The translations under genes and the position numbers were made by a program. Below are positions 24,206 to 32,769 of a DNA stretch of 32,794 nucleotides, piece by piece; position 1 is the first letter of the stretch, and each line of letters starts with the position of its first letter. The stretch is taken from positions 1-32,794 of the forward strand of contig JAQYVR010000049.1 of assembly GCA_030145395.1 (NCBI GenBank). The letters run 5' to 3'. The notes under the pieces are model-generated. The model saw nothing but the letters and a program-made list of their open reading frames with translations. It did no database searches and was not told the origin of the DNA. Source of the stretch: Desulfobacteria bacterium. Lineage in GTDB: Bacteria > Desulfobacterota > Desulfobacteria > Desulfobacterales > C00003060.

Positions 24206-25387
24206 CTACAGAGCGGCCGCCCCCATCTTGGATTGTATCCAAAAGGGGGACAGTTCTCTGAGTCGTTCAATAATTGGAGGAAGTTTTTCGATAATAAAAT
24301 CGATCTCTTCTTCAGTGTTGTAAATACTGAGGCTGAACCGTATCGAACCATGCGCTGCAGTAAATGGAACGCCCATGGCTCGCAGCACGTGCGAAGGCTC
24401 CAAAGAACCTGATGTACAGGCCGAACCCGATGAGGCACAGATACCAAATTCATTCATCATAAGCAGGATAGCCTCTCCTTCGACATACTCAAAGCTTATG
24501 CTGGTTGTATTAGGAAGCCGACGCTCACGGTCGCCGTTAACCATTGCGCTGGGAATTCTCTCAATAAGCTCGTCTTCAAGCTTGTCCCTGAGGTATTTTA
24601 CGCGCTTGTTTTCCTCTCCCAGATGTTCTGCGGCCAATTCACACGCCTTGCCCAAGCCAATGATGTAAGCGACATTTTCGGTCCCACCCCTTCGCCCTCT
24701 TTCCTGGTGTCCTCCTATAAGAAAAGGCGAGAACTTGGTCCCTTTTCGGATATATAAGGCACCGATCCCCTTGGGTCCGTGAAGCTTATGGCCGGAAAGA
24801 GAGAGCATATCCACGGGGATTTGCTGCATGTCGATTGGAATCTTCCCAACAGCCTGAACCGCGTCTGTATGGAATACAGCCCCCTTTTCTTGGACAACCG
24901 AAGCAATCTCATCTATGGGAAACATGACCCCGGTCTCATTGTTGGCCCACATTATACTAACGATGGCAGTATCGTCGGATAGATTCTTGTACAAATCTTC
25001 CGGATTCAATCTCCCCTGCCGGTCCACTGGCAAAAAGGTTACCCGATATCCGTTTTCAGCCAAGTACTCGCAAAGATTCAAAACAGCCGGGTGTTCAACT
25101 CGAGTGGTAATGATATGCTTTTTGTCGGGATATGATTCAAGAGCCGCCCGAATAGCTGTGTTATCGCTTTCTGTACCGCAACTGGTCACTAATATCTCAT
25201 CCGGGCTCGCGCCGATTAGACTGGCCATCTTATGGCGCGCCTCCTTCAACTTTGCCGCCACCTGACCACCAAAGCTGTGCATGCTGGAGGGGTTGCCGTA
25301 AAGGTCGTGAAAGTAAGGGGCCATCTCTTCCAGGACTTCGGGCGCAACCTGTGTTGTTGCATTGTTGTCTACATAGACCACCTTCAT
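24206..25387 (-). CDS. nifS: NifS-type cysteine desulfurase
   Basis: A 393-residue PLP enzyme that removes sulfur from cysteine and passes it to the NifU scaffold. Visible are the N-terminal DNNATT, His99 in RVEHPAV, the PLP lysine in SLSGHKLHGPKG (Lys201) and the catalytic loop SSGSACTSGSLEPSHV with Cys324, the pattern of group I (NifS/IscS) enzymes. It overlaps nifU by four bases (ATGA), with GGAGGTG upstream, so the two are translationally coupled. No nitrogenase genes are in view, so general Fe-S assembly is more likely than nitrogen fixation. Confidence 0.95.
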   Translation of the reverse strand: MKVVYVDNNATTQVAPEVLEEMAPYFHDLYGNPSSMHSFGGQVAAKLKEARHKMASLIGASPDEILVTSCGTESDNTAIRAALESYPDKKHIITTRVEHPAVLNLCEYLAENGYRVTFLPVDRQGRLNPEDLYKNLSDDTAIVSIMWANNETGVMFPIDEIASVVQEKGAVFHTDAVQAVGKIPIDMQQIPVDMLSLSGHKLHGPKGIGALYIRKGTKFSPFLIGGHQERGRRGGTENVAYIIGLGKACELAAEHLGEENKRVKYLRDKLEDELIERIPSAMVNGDRERRLPNTTSISFEYVEGEAILLMMNEFGICASSGSACTSGSLEPSHVLRAMGVPFTAAHGSIRFSLSIYNTEEEIDFIIEKLPPIIERLRELSPFWIQSKMGAAAL

Positions 25388-26214
25388 GATTGCACCTCCT
25401 CAACCACCAGCTCTGGAGTCACCATTTCACGCAGCTTAGACTCAACATAGTGTTTCAGTGTGACCTCTGAGGCTACACAGGTGGCACAGGTTCCTCGCAG
25501 CTCCACGATGACCGTATTCCCATCGACGTCAATAAGTTCAATATCTCCTCCGTCCTTCTTGAGGGAAGGTTTTATCTCACGTTCCAAGGTTTCCTGAATG
25601 AGCTTGATCTTCTCAATATTTGTCAATCGGGCCGGCTTTCGGTGTACAATGTGCGGCTTGCCATGAACCTTATCAATTATTTCCTGTATCTTTTCATGAC
25701 AGCTTTCACACCCTCCGCCTGCTTTAGTATAATCGGTGACGTCTTCGACCGAAGTCAGGTCACTTTCACGGACAACCCGTTCAATTTCTACATCTGTAAC
25801 GCCAAAGCACTCGCAAACTATCTCACCTTCAACCTTCTTTTCAGGCTCACCGCGAAAATGGCCAATCGCCTTTTCCAGGGCATCTCGACCCATGACAGAG
25901 CAGTGCATCTTTTCTTTGGGAAGCCCTCCAAGGTAGCGGGCAATATCTTCATTGGTTAGCTTTTCAGCTTCTTCCAAGGTCATTCCTTTGATCATCTCGG
26001 TCAGGGCTGATGAAGAAGCAATGGCGCTTGCACAGCCAAACGTCTGAAATTTAGCTTCCTTGATCCGTTTCTCCTCATCCAGTTTGAAGGTCAGCTTTAA
26101 CGCATCTCCACACGCGAGTGAACCCACCTCTCCCAAGCCGTCAGGGTCATCAACTTCCCCGACATTTCTGGGATGCAAGAAGTGATCTACAACTTTATCT
26201 GTGTATTCCCACAT
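25384..26214 (-). CDS. nifU: NifU three-domain Fe-S scaffold protein
   Basis: A 276-residue full-length NifU. Residues 1-125 are an IscU-like domain with cluster ligands Cys35 (LACGD), Cys61 (FGCAS) and Cys105 (MHCSV). Residues ~130-180 are a BFD/[2Fe-2S]-like domain with CECFGVT and GGGCESCH. Residues ~197-276 are an Nfu domain with CATC (243-246). This layout, common in Desulfobacterota and epsilonproteobacteria, serves as assembly scaffold for clusters. The start has AGGAGGG eight bases upstream. It follows cysK by about 200 bp and is coupled to nifS. Confidence 0.95.
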   Translation of the reverse strand: MWEYTDKVVDHFLHPRNVGEVDDPDGLGEVGSLACGDALKLTFKLDEEKRIKEAKFQTFGCASAIASSSALTEMIKGMTLEEAEKLTNEDIARYLGGLPKEKMHCSVMGRDALEKAIGHFRGEPEKKVEGEIVCECFGVTDVEIERVVRESDLTSVEDVTDYTKAGGGCESCHEKIQEIIDKVHGKPHIVHRKPARLTNIEKIKLIQETLEREIKPSLKKDGGDIELIDVDGNTVIVELRGTCATCVASEVTLKHYVESKLREMVTPELVVEEVQS

Positions 26215-26414
26215 ACCAAGACCCTCCTATGTTCTTAGGTGTCCCCTCTGATGACTCTCTTAAATGAATCAATCTTGTTAGCCTGACAATAAGGCTGACA
26301 AGACAAGAGTCCGAGCTTTCTTGTTGTCATTACGCAATGTTCTGTATGACACGCTCCGGAACGTCCCGTATTAATACATTAAGCATTCTTCTGAAGAAAG
26401 GAAGATACTCCTTT

Positions 26415-27341
26415 TCATTCCTTGAAGAGATCAGTGCTAATATATCGCTCACCAGTGCTGGGAAGCGCTACTACGATTTGTTTCCCTCGGCTTTCCGGTC
26501 GTTTGCCAATTTGCAGGGCAACCCACACTGCAGCCCCGGAGGAGATTCCACACATTATGCCTTCTTCCCTTGCGAGCTGCCTTGCCATTTCAAATGCATC
26601 CTCATTGGTAACCGTCACAACTTCATCAATAATATTGACGTTCAAGACATCAGGGACAAAACCTGCCCCTATGCCTTGTATTTTGTGCGGGCCTGGCTTC
26701 CCACCGGAGAGTATAGGAGAGTCTGCTGGTTCCACGGCAATGGCTTTGAACGATGGTTTGAGGTCCTTTATCACCTCTGACACTCCGGTAATGGTCCCTC
26801 CTGTCCCAACACCTGAAACAAATATGTCCACAGTGCCCCCAGTCTCGTTCCAAATTTCCTCCGCAGTGGTCCTTCGGTGTATCTCGGGATTTGCTGGATT
26901 CTTGAATTGGTCGGGCATATAGGCGTCCTTGGTGCTGGCCAAAACCTCTTCTGCCATTGCAATGGCTCCCTTCATGCCCTGCACCCCCGGCGTAAGAACC
27001 AGCTCTGCTCCCAGGTGTTTTAAGAGCTTTCTTCGCTCAATGCTCATCGTATCGGGCATGGTTAAGCAGAGACGATACCCTTTGGCCGCACACACAAAAG
27101 CCAAAGCAATGCCAGTATTCCCGCTAGTGGGCTCCACAATGAGAGTATTCTTCTTAATCCGCCCTTCACGTTCAGCAGCCTCGATCATGGAGACGCCTAT
27201 GCGGTCCTTAACGCTTCCAAGGGGGTTGAAATATTCTAATTTGGCCATGACATCGGCTTCAAGATCTTGGACCACCTTATTTAATCTGACTAGAGGGGTG
27301 TTTCCAATGGTCCTTCCTATGTCCGAGAAAACATTCGCCAT
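26415..27341 (-). CDS. cysK: cysteine synthase A (O-acetylserine sulfhydrylase)
   Basis: A 308-residue PLP enzyme forming cysteine from O-acetylserine and sulfide. The PLP lysine is in [11 protein letters not shown] (Lys45), the substrate loop is TSGNTG (72-77), and [10 protein letters not shown] binds the PLP phosphate. Length is normal for CysK. The start has AGGAGG. Upstream lies cysE, whose product makes O-acetylserine, separated by a 111-bp gap with a 35-bp fragment of the structured repeat; downstream is nifU. The set makes cysteine and hands its sulfur to Fe-S clusters. Confidence 0.95.
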   Translation of the reverse strand: MANVFSDIGRTIGNTPLVRLNKVVQDLEADVMAKLEYFNPLGSVKDRIGVSMIEAAEREGRIKKNTLIVEPTSGNTGIALAFVCAAKGYRLCLTMPDTMSIERRKLLKHLGAELVLTPGVQGMKGAIAMAEEVLASTKDAYMPDQFKNPANPEIHRRTTAEEIWNETGGTVDIFVSGVGTGGTITGVSEVIKDLKPSFKAIAVEPADSPILSGGKPGPHKIQGIGAGFVPDVLNVNIIDEVVTVTNEDAFEMARQLAREEGIMCGISSGAAVWVALQIGKRPESRGKQIVVALPSTGERYISTDLFKE

Positions 27342-27390
27342 GCCAGCCTCCTCTCATCAATGTCTTGTGCAACGCATAGCTATGAAGCCT

Positions 27391-27425
27391 CACGGGCAAG
27401 CCCGTGGTCTTCTGCGAAGGCGGAT
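27391..27425 (+). repeat. fragment of the structured repeat (copy 3)
   Basis: CACGGGCAAGCCCGTG plus GTCTTCTGCGAAGGCGGAT matches one end of copies 1 and 2 exactly, in the same orientation as copy 1. It contains the complete hairpin of that end. It sits between cysE and cysK within an apparent operon, where the hairpin could influence mRNA stability or partial termination. Confidence 0.85.
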
Positions 27426-27452
27426 AAATCAACAGGATACGTAAATACGGCA

Positions 27453-28409
27453 CTATGTGTATATTAACCGGGGTGCCTCCAAAAGTACCTTTGTATCCGC
27501 CGGGACCGATTCGGTGATCCAGACGTTTCCTCCTATCACAGATCGTGCCCCGATAACGGTATCTCCCCCTAAAATCGTTGCCCCTGCGTAAATAATCACA
27601 TCATCTTCGATAGTGGGGTGGCGCCTCTTTCCTCTGAGACGTGTGCCGGCATCCTTTGGAAGCGACAGGGCCCCCAAAGTCACACCTTGATATATGCGCA
27701 CATTCTTACCAATGACTGTTGTCTCCCCGATAACGACCCCGCTCCCGTGATCGATGAAGAAACTCTCTCCGATCTTGGCGCCCGGATGGATGTCGATCCC
27801 CGTCACGGTATGGGCATATTCGGACATGATCCTGGGCAATAGAGGGATCTGCTGCTCAAACAACTGGTGAGCCATCCGGTAGACACTGATAGCAAAAATG
27901 CCCGGGTAGCTAAAGACAATTTCGTCATAGCTTTTGGCCGCAGGATCTCCCTCGTATGCAGCACGTACGTCGGTCGCTAAAACCTCCCGCGTCTTTGGAA
28001 TCGAACTCAGAAATGTACTAGCCTCTTCGTAGCCCAGGCTCACACATTCGATACAGGGTTGATCGTACCTAAGGCATTCATGCCGCAAGCTGCGCGTAAT
28101 CTGTTCTGAAAGACTTTCAAACAGGACATCGACCGACTGACCTACTTTATACCTCAGATTCGCAGGGTCTAATTTCTCTCCGCTAAAGTATCCCGGGAAA
28201 AGAATCTCTCGCAGACGTGTCAGAATGTCAATCACTGACTCTAGGGACGGAATCAACTCGGCGTCAATGTGCTCGAAACATCCCTCGTCGTGACAACTCT
28301 CCACTATATTGTCGACAATCTTTGGGAGTTGTTCGCGGAATTGGGTGTGAGTCTCGAATCCGGTTCTGCATGCCTTAAGCAGGTCTTTCGTATCATCGGA
28401 TGGTTTCAT
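27453..28409 (-). CDS. cysE: serine O-acetyltransferase (long N-terminal type)
   Basis: A 318-residue serine acetyltransferase that makes O-acetylserine for CysK. The C-terminal third is a left-handed beta-helix: GIDIHPGAKIGESFFIDHG, GVVIGETTVIG, YQGVTLGAL and RHPTIEDDVIIYAGATILGG. The N-terminal ~180 residues are helical, longer than in E. coli CysE, as in the EpsC/SAT type. The C-terminus ends LIYT; CysE C-terminal Ile anchors CysK in the cysteine synthase complex, and here the last residues are I-Y-T, so complex formation is uncertain. The start has GGAGG seven bases upstream. Its upstream neighbour is the small selenoprotein gene, 80 bp away. Confidence 0.93.
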   Translation of the reverse strand: MKPSDDTKDLLKACRTGFETHTQFREQLPKIVDNIVESCHDEGCFEHIDAELIPSLESVIDILTRLREILFPGYFSGEKLDPANLRYKVGQSVDVLFESLSEQITRSLRHECLRYDQPCIECVSLGYEEASTFLSSIPKTREVLATDVRAAYEGDPAAKSYDEIVFSYPGIFAISVYRMAHQLFEQQIPLLPRIMSEYAHTVTGIDIHPGAKIGESFFIDHGSGVVIGETTVIGKNVRIYQGVTLGALSLPKDAGTRLRGKRRHPTIEDDVIIYAGATILGGDTVIGARSVIGGNVWITESVPADTKVLLEAPRLIYT

Positions 28410-28489
28410 AGAAGAACCTCCGGTGGGAAGTGAGAATGAGGCGGGAGTGCTGCGTAGGGGCCGTGCTTCCCCTCAGCAAGGGCTGCTGG

Positions 28490-28672
28490 TCAAAACCTAT
28501 CAGACCGCACATTTGCTACTTCGTCTTCAAGGGCATCGTCCATTGAGTCCGCAAACTGCTCCAGATGGAATTTTGCGCCACACGACCTGCAGCACAAACT
28601 GACGGCACGTCATGACCTAAGAACTGATAACTTCTCACCACACTCCAAGCACCGAATTGAGAATGATTCCAT
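28490..28672 (-). CDS. small dual-CxxC selenoprotein (UGA at codon 21)
   Basis: A 60-codon gene absent from the ORF track because of an in-frame TGA (28610-28612). The translation begins MESFSIRCLECGEKLSVLRS, then UGA read as Sec, then RAVSLCCRSCGAKFHLEQF and ends VANVRSDRF. It has two CxxC pairs, C8-x-x-C11 and C27-x-x-C30, like a small zinc ribbon, with Sec between them. From memory it fits a family named 'dual CXXC motif small (seleno)protein' in Desulfobacterota, in which Cys or Sec occupies that position; this needs a search. A SECIS-like hairpin directly follows the UGA. The start has AAGGG close and GGAGGGG further upstream. It precedes cysE by 80 bp and may be cotranscribed with it. 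The function is unknown. Confidence 0.82.
28574..28612 (-). promoter_or_regulatory. candidate bacterial SECIS element
   Basis: After the UGA come 13 nt, then UGUGCUGC paired with GUGGCGCA (8 bp with wobbles) around the apical loop AGGUCGU. The E. coli fdhF SECIS has the same UGCAGGUC string at its upper stem and loop, where SelB binds the loop G and U. The distance from UGA to the loop is about 21 nt, slightly more than in fdhF. Confidence 0.75.
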
Positions 28673-28749
28673 AGATCCCTTATCCCCTCCAGCTTGACTC
28701 AATGCTTCAAACCTCTATATTTATATCTCACCCGACTTTTTCTCTCCTG

Positions 28750-29445
28750 TCAAGACCTATTCGTCTTTTTCTCCATGAAGTACTCGACCAGTACTCGAGG
28801 GTCATTGCTTCCGATACCATCCACTCCCATATCGACATACGGCTTCAGGAGATGTCGGTCATCAATATTCCATACAAAAACTTGGAGCCCATTCTTATGA
28901 ACCATCTCGACAAAATGCCGATTGACAAAATTATACTTCATCACCAGTGCGTCGGCGGATGCCTGGCCGGCAACACAGGTATCCACGGGGCATCCGACAA
29001 GAAGCACACCTGTTTTGATGCAGCTTTCCATCACCTTTACAGTCTTGACTAACTCGTGCCAGAATGAGATCACATACACGTTGTCCTCAAAACTGTTCCT
29101 CTTGATCAGTTCGACGACCATCCTTTCTGTCTCTTCTTCCTTCAACTCAATGACCAGCTTCACCTTGTAACCAACCAATTCCATAACCTCCTGAAGCGTT
29201 GGTATGGTCTGGCCTCCTCCCGCATCAAGCTTTTTTAGGTCGTCGAGTGAATAATCGCTAACAGGCCCGCTTCCGTCAGTCGTACGGTCGACCGTTGAAT
29301 CGTGTACGACCATTAACTCCCCGTCTTTGCTCAGGCGCACATCGATCTCTACGGCATCGACTCCAATCTCCATGGCCCGCTCAATGGAACGGAGGGTATT
29401 CTCAGGCTCCAAGGCCGCAGCCCCCCTGTGCCCCATAATCATCAT
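28750..29445 (-). CDS. glycerophosphodiester phosphodiesterase
   Basis: A 231-residue cytoplasmic GDPD (UgpQ-like) that splits glycerophosphodiesters into glycerol-3-phosphate and an alcohol. The catalytic signature is GHRGAAALEPENT (His6, Arg7, Glu13), followed by EIDVRLSKDGELMVVHD (Glu33, Asp35, His48). No signal peptide. The ATG follows AGGAGGAAGTGAC. The gene ends 77 bp before the selenoprotein start; that gap contains an AT-rich segment (TATAAATATAG) that could be the promoter of the cysteine block. Confidence 0.92.
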   Translation of the reverse strand: MMIMGHRGAAALEPENTLRSIERAMEIGVDAVEIDVRLSKDGELMVVHDSTVDRTTDGSGPVSDYSLDDLKKLDAGGGQTIPTLQEVMELVGYKVKLVIELKEEETERMVVELIKRNSFEDNVYVISFWHELVKTVKVMESCIKTGVLLVGCPVDTCVAGQASADALVMKYNFVNRHFVEMVHKNGLQVFVWNIDDRHLLKPYVDMGVDGIGSNDPRVLVEYFMEKKTNRS

Positions 29446-29709
29446 GTCACTTCCTCCTTTGCCCCTTCCAGTCTCTTCTCAGTCTGTTTTTCGTTTATGC
29501 GATACTTCTTGCCAGACTATTTCACGGGTCGGCGTGTTCTTCCTCCAAACCTACGCATCTATCGGAATGGATCAACAGAGGCAAAATCGCGCACTATTTG
29601 AATGCATGAGTTTGCGCGATGTCGCCGCTGATGATTCATGGAGCCGTTGAACCCGGAAAACTCCCCAACCCTTCAATTATTTGAGGCTGTCCTCTTTGCC
29701 CAGGGAATC

Positions 29710-30345
29710 CTAAAAAGGCCAAAGACAGCAATCTCCACGCTTTTGAAATTCTCTTTCACATGAAGCCAGTTGCTTTGTATAGGTTTTTGCCCTATCTGCC
29801 GCTTTGCTGGCAACCTTTCGCAACCACGCCTTTTTTCGATAAGTCTTTTTTAGAAACCCTCCTTGACCTTCGTGATAAGCCAAATACTGGTTGTAAGTAT
29901 CATTCTTGGCAATCCTGCACTGCACATGACTGACATTGCAATACCAGCCGACAAAATCTATGGAATCGCCGAAATCATCCCGGTCAGCTCCCCAGTTACC
30001 CGCAGATTGCTTATATTTCTCCCATGTTGAGTCCAAGGCCTGCGAGTAACCATACGCTGAAGAGGGTCGAGGTCCGGGAAAGATGCAGAGGCAGGTGGTG
30101 CGAGGAGGCTTGGCCTTGGCATCGAACTTAGATTCCTGATACATGATAGCCATCATGACCGGGATCGGGATGCCCCACCTCTTTTGGGAGGCATATGCGC
30201 TCTTATACCAGCCCCTGTTTTGACGGAAGATCTCACATATATTCCGCGTATTCCTGGGAGTATGCTGTGTCCCGAGACAGCCACACAGCTGGATGGCTAG
30301 TATACACGACATCCAGACCACCAACTTAGCATTTCTACTAGTCAT
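29710..30345 (-). CDS. lytic transglycosylase lipoprotein (SLT domain)
   Basis: A 211-residue exported protein with a lipobox near LCGC (Cys23). The SLT-like domain has the catalytic Glu in MYQESKFDA (Glu71) and later SSAYGYSQALDSTW and DSIDFVGWYCN, with Tyr/Gly landmarks of soluble lytic transglycosylases. It cleaves peptidoglycan glycan strands at the inner face of the outer membrane. A Cys-containing insertion (TTCLCIFPGPRP) is present between the catalytic Glu and the GYSQ region. The C-terminus is Lys-rich and Cys-bearing. No obvious ribosome binding site. Its cellular partner is unknown. Confidence 0.85.
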   Translation of the reverse strand: MTSRNAKLVVWMSCILAIQLCGCLGTQHTPRNTRNICEIFRQNRGWYKSAYASQKRWGIPIPVMMAIMYQESKFDAKAKPPRTTCLCIFPGPRPSSAYGYSQALDSTWEKYKQSAGNWGADRDDFGDSIDFVGWYCNVSHVQCRIAKNDTYNQYLAYHEGQGGFLKKTYRKKAWLRKVASKAADRAKTYTKQLASCEREFQKRGDCCLWPF

Positions 30346-30488
30346 CTTTTGCCCCGTCCGGTCCTGGATCCCACAATCACACAGTGGTTGGCCCTATGCT
30401 ATGTATTGTGGTTATCTTCCGGACACCAAAACCTCGAAACATTTATTGTTATCACGCAGCGGAACCTTCTCTTCTCTATAAAAGTTCA

Positions 30489-30812
30489 TCAGGACTTTTT
30501 GACTTCACTGGCCAGCCATTCCAGATAGTCATTACTCCCTGCGACAATGGACACAGCTATTATTTCTGGCGTCTCATAGGGATGAATGGCTTTGATGGCT
30601 CTCTCAAGTTCATCATAGAGGCTTTCGTGTGTCTTGATATAACAAACCCATTCTTGTGAAGTCTCTATACTGCCCTTCCACCAATACGTGCTCTCTATGG
30701 GGCCAACCAGCTGAGCGCAGGCAGCCAATCTTTCTTCTACCAAAGCCCTGGCGATTTTTTCAGCATCTTCCCTGTTCTCGGTTGTCGTAACTACTTGGAT
30801 ATACGGTGTCAT
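30489..30812 (-). CDS. cutA: CutA1-like divalent cation tolerance protein
   Basis: A 107-residue CutA family protein: TTTENREDAEKIARALVEERLAACAQL, STYWWKGSIE, and HPYETPEIIAVSI are all standard. Members are trimeric and stable, first linked to copper tolerance, but their biochemical role is unsettled. The start has GGAAGG upstream. It lies between the transglycosylase and the TerB-like gene, with gaps that allow separate transcription. Confidence 0.93.
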   Translation of the reverse strand: MTPYIQVVTTTENREDAEKIARALVEERLAACAQLVGPIESTYWWKGSIETSQEWVCYIKTHESLYDELERAIKAIHPYETPEIIAVSIVAGSNDYLEWLASEVKKS

Positions 30813-30931
30813 GGAAGCTCACCTTCCTCTCTTGCCCCACAGAAAGTCATACTCATTTCGCAATATATAAAGGCGACAAAACTACGTCCAACAATGAAAT
30901 ATGACCACTAAACCGAAAGATCGCTTCCCTG

Positions 30932-31396
30932 CTAATGATCCGCGGTTGGTTGCTTTGCTTTGAGCTTGGCTTCGATGAGTTGTTTGTGGCTGAGACGGAG
31001 CAATTTAGCTAGTTTGTGAACCAGATAATCTTCGTGTTTATCAAGTCTTCCATCTGCATATGCAATCCTCCAGACGTTTTCAATTATCTGGAGTTTTTCC
31101 TCCATAGAATAATTCTGATTAATCAGGTTCGTAAAATGCCACAAGTCAATACTTCCCTCTAATTCTTCACGTGAAGCTTCAAGGAGTGCCGCGGCATATT
31201 CATCGGATATATGATAATCCTTCTTCAGGGTGGAGATAATATGCTTTCTTTCTGACTCACTAAACTCACCGTCTATCTGGGACATCTCGAGAAAGAGAGC
31301 GCACGTTGCTATACGGATGTCATGGGTTGATTCTTTCTCTTGACCCACTGCATCCTTTCTGTTTTTGCCGAAGAACCCTTTTACTATATCGATCAT
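30932..31396 (-). CDS. TerB-like protein
   Basis: A 154-residue helical protein with the TerB (tellurite-resistance/DjlA-like) domain over ~25-150: ALFLEMSQIDGEFSESERKHI and IAYADGRLDKHEDYLVHKLAKLLRLSH carry the paired acidic, metal-binding-like turns DGE and DGR. Stand-alone TerB proteins are common and of unclear role; no other ter genes are nearby, so tellurite resistance should not be inferred. No signal or membrane segment. Confidence 0.85.
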   Translation of the reverse strand: MIDIVKGFFGKNRKDAVGQEKESTHDIRIATCALFLEMSQIDGEFSESERKHIISTLKKDYHISDEYAAALLEASREELEGSIDLWHFTNLINQNYSMEEKLQIIENVWRIAYADGRLDKHEDYLVHKLAKLLRLSHKQLIEAKLKAKQPTADH

Positions 31397-31480
31397 CTTT
31401 GTGTTCCCTATTCCTGTTCTGGATTAAGTGCCTTATCAATACCGTGTCATTTGCCAAAGGAATGCTCGTGAATCCTCCCT

Positions 31481-32590
31481 TCAGATCAGCGACTCAAGAG
31501 GGGTGTATTCAAGTCCAAGCGCCTCTGCCACAGCCTTATAAGTGATTTTTCCACCGTAGACATTTACTCCTCTTGCCAATACAGGATCGTTGCGCACTCC
31601 ATCCGGTACTCCTTCTTCCGCCAGTTTCATAACATACGGGAGTGTAGCATTCGACAGAGCATAGGTGCTGGTGCGTGGAACAGCCCCCGGCATGTTGGAA
31701 ACGCCGTAGTGAAGGACGCCGTCAATTATGTTTATCGGATCAGAGTGTGTACCAGGAAGGGTCGTCTCGACACATCCACCCTGATCCACAGCAACGTCAA
31801 TAATCACACTACCAGGCTCCATCTCCTTTACCATCTGACGGGTCACCAGCCTCGGTGCCCTAGCACCCTTCACCAGCACAGCACCGATGAATAGATCGGC
31901 CCTTTTGACGGCTTCTGCAATATTGAGGGGATGGGCTCGCAGGGTGGTGAGCCGACCGTGAAGGACTTGGTCCAAATACCGGATGCGGTCCGCGTCAACG
32001 TCGAGGAGAATCACGTGGGCCCCCATGCCAAGAGCCATCTGGGCGGCATTGGTCCCCACAATGCCGGCGCCAAGAATGCTCACGTCTGCGGGACGAACAC
32101 CAGGAACCCCTCCCAGGAGTTTGCCTCGTCCGCCATGTGTTTTTTCAAGCATTTGGGCTCCAACTTGAACCGCCATGCGTCCAGCCACTTCACTCATGGG
32201 GATAAGCAACGGCAGGCTGCCATCGGCGCGCTCCACCGTTTCATAGGCGATCCCGATCACGCCACGTTTCAGCATCTCTAACGTCAGGTTTCTCTCTGCT
32301 GCCAAATGTAAGAAAGTGAACAAGACCAAGTCCTGACGCATAAAGCCGTACTCGGATGTCTGAGGTTCCTTGACTTTGACGACAAGGTCTGCATCCCAGG
32401 CATCTTCGGCCCCGGGAACCAGACGAGCCCCAAACTTCTCGTATTCATTATCACCGAAACCGCTTTCTTCTCCGGCCCCTGATTGCACCAGGACCTGATG
32501 ACCGCTCTCCACGATCTGCCGCACCCCTCCTGGCATCATTGCCACCCGGTACTCATTATCCTTTACCTCTTTGGGCAATCCTATGATCAT
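31481..32590 (-). CDS. ald: alanine dehydrogenase
   Basis: A 369-residue NAD-dependent enzyme interconverting L-alanine and pyruvate plus ammonia. Visible are Arg15 (NEYRVAM), Lys74 (VKVKEP) and His95 (TFLHLA), the substrate/catalytic residues of the family, and the NAD fold GAGIVGT (174-180). GVSNMPGAVPRTST near the end is diagnostic for alanine dehydrogenase over pyridine nucleotide transhydrogenase. The start follows GGAGGATTAACA. In anaerobes it supports ammonia assimilation or alanine use. Confidence 0.95.
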   Translation of the reverse strand: MIIGLPKEVKDNEYRVAMMPGGVRQIVESGHQVLVQSGAGEESGFGDNEYEKFGARLVPGAEDAWDADLVVKVKEPQTSEYGFMRQDLVLFTFLHLAAERNLTLEMLKRGVIGIAYETVERADGSLPLLIPMSEVAGRMAVQVGAQMLEKTHGGRGKLLGGVPGVRPADVSILGAGIVGTNAAQMALGMGAHVILLDVDADRIRYLDQVLHGRLTTLRAHPLNIAEAVKRADLFIGAVLVKGARAPRLVTRQMVKEMEPGSVIIDVAVDQGGCVETTLPGTHSDPINIIDGVLHYGVSNMPGAVPRTSTYALSNATLPYVMKLAEEGVPDGVRNDPVLARGVNVYGGKITYKAVAEALGLEYTPLESLI

Positions 32591-32670
32591 TGTTAATCCT
32601 CCAGTCTGGGACAGTCAGCGTCGATGTGCCTGCAAGTTCCGGGCATTGCCGATCTAAACCCTAACGTTGC

Positions 32671-32769
32671 AAAAGCCGAGGGTGCTGCAGATGCAAGGCG
32701 TCAAGGGTGAGGCTGTAGTCGTTTACGCCGATCCCTTGACAACGCAGCAGATGCTGTATCATCGACTTT
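32671..32769. repeat. imperfect long inverted repeat
   Basis: GTCAAGGG (32700-32707) and CCCTTGAC (32733-32740) form an 8-bp perfect inner stem; the outer arms (AAAGCCGA... against TCGACTTT with ATGCAAGG/GCAGATGC parts) are imperfectly complementary over about 36 bp each side. No ORF is present. It resembles a non-autonomous intergenic repeat, upstream of ald. Confidence 0.5.

Noticed and set aside
25384-26214. Reading nifU and nifS as evidence of nitrogen fixation
   Set aside because: No nitrogenase structural or cofactor genes are present, and nifU/nifS with cysE/cysK is a common housekeeping Fe-S arrangement in related bacteria.
28490-28672. The small dual-CxxC gene as a pseudogene with a nonsense mutation
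   Set aside because: The start site, both CxxC motifs, the acidic tail and a SECIS-like hairpin at the right distance are all intact, which favours UGA decoding as selenocysteine.
28700-28753. TTGACA plus TATAAA promoter before the selenoprotein gene
   Set aside because: The spacing is 22 bp, too long for a standard sigma70 promoter; the AT-rich segment may still promote transcription but the pair was not called.
30932-31396. Tellurite resistance island
   Set aside because: Only a stand-alone TerB-like protein is present; no terZ, terD, terC or terA genes are nearby.
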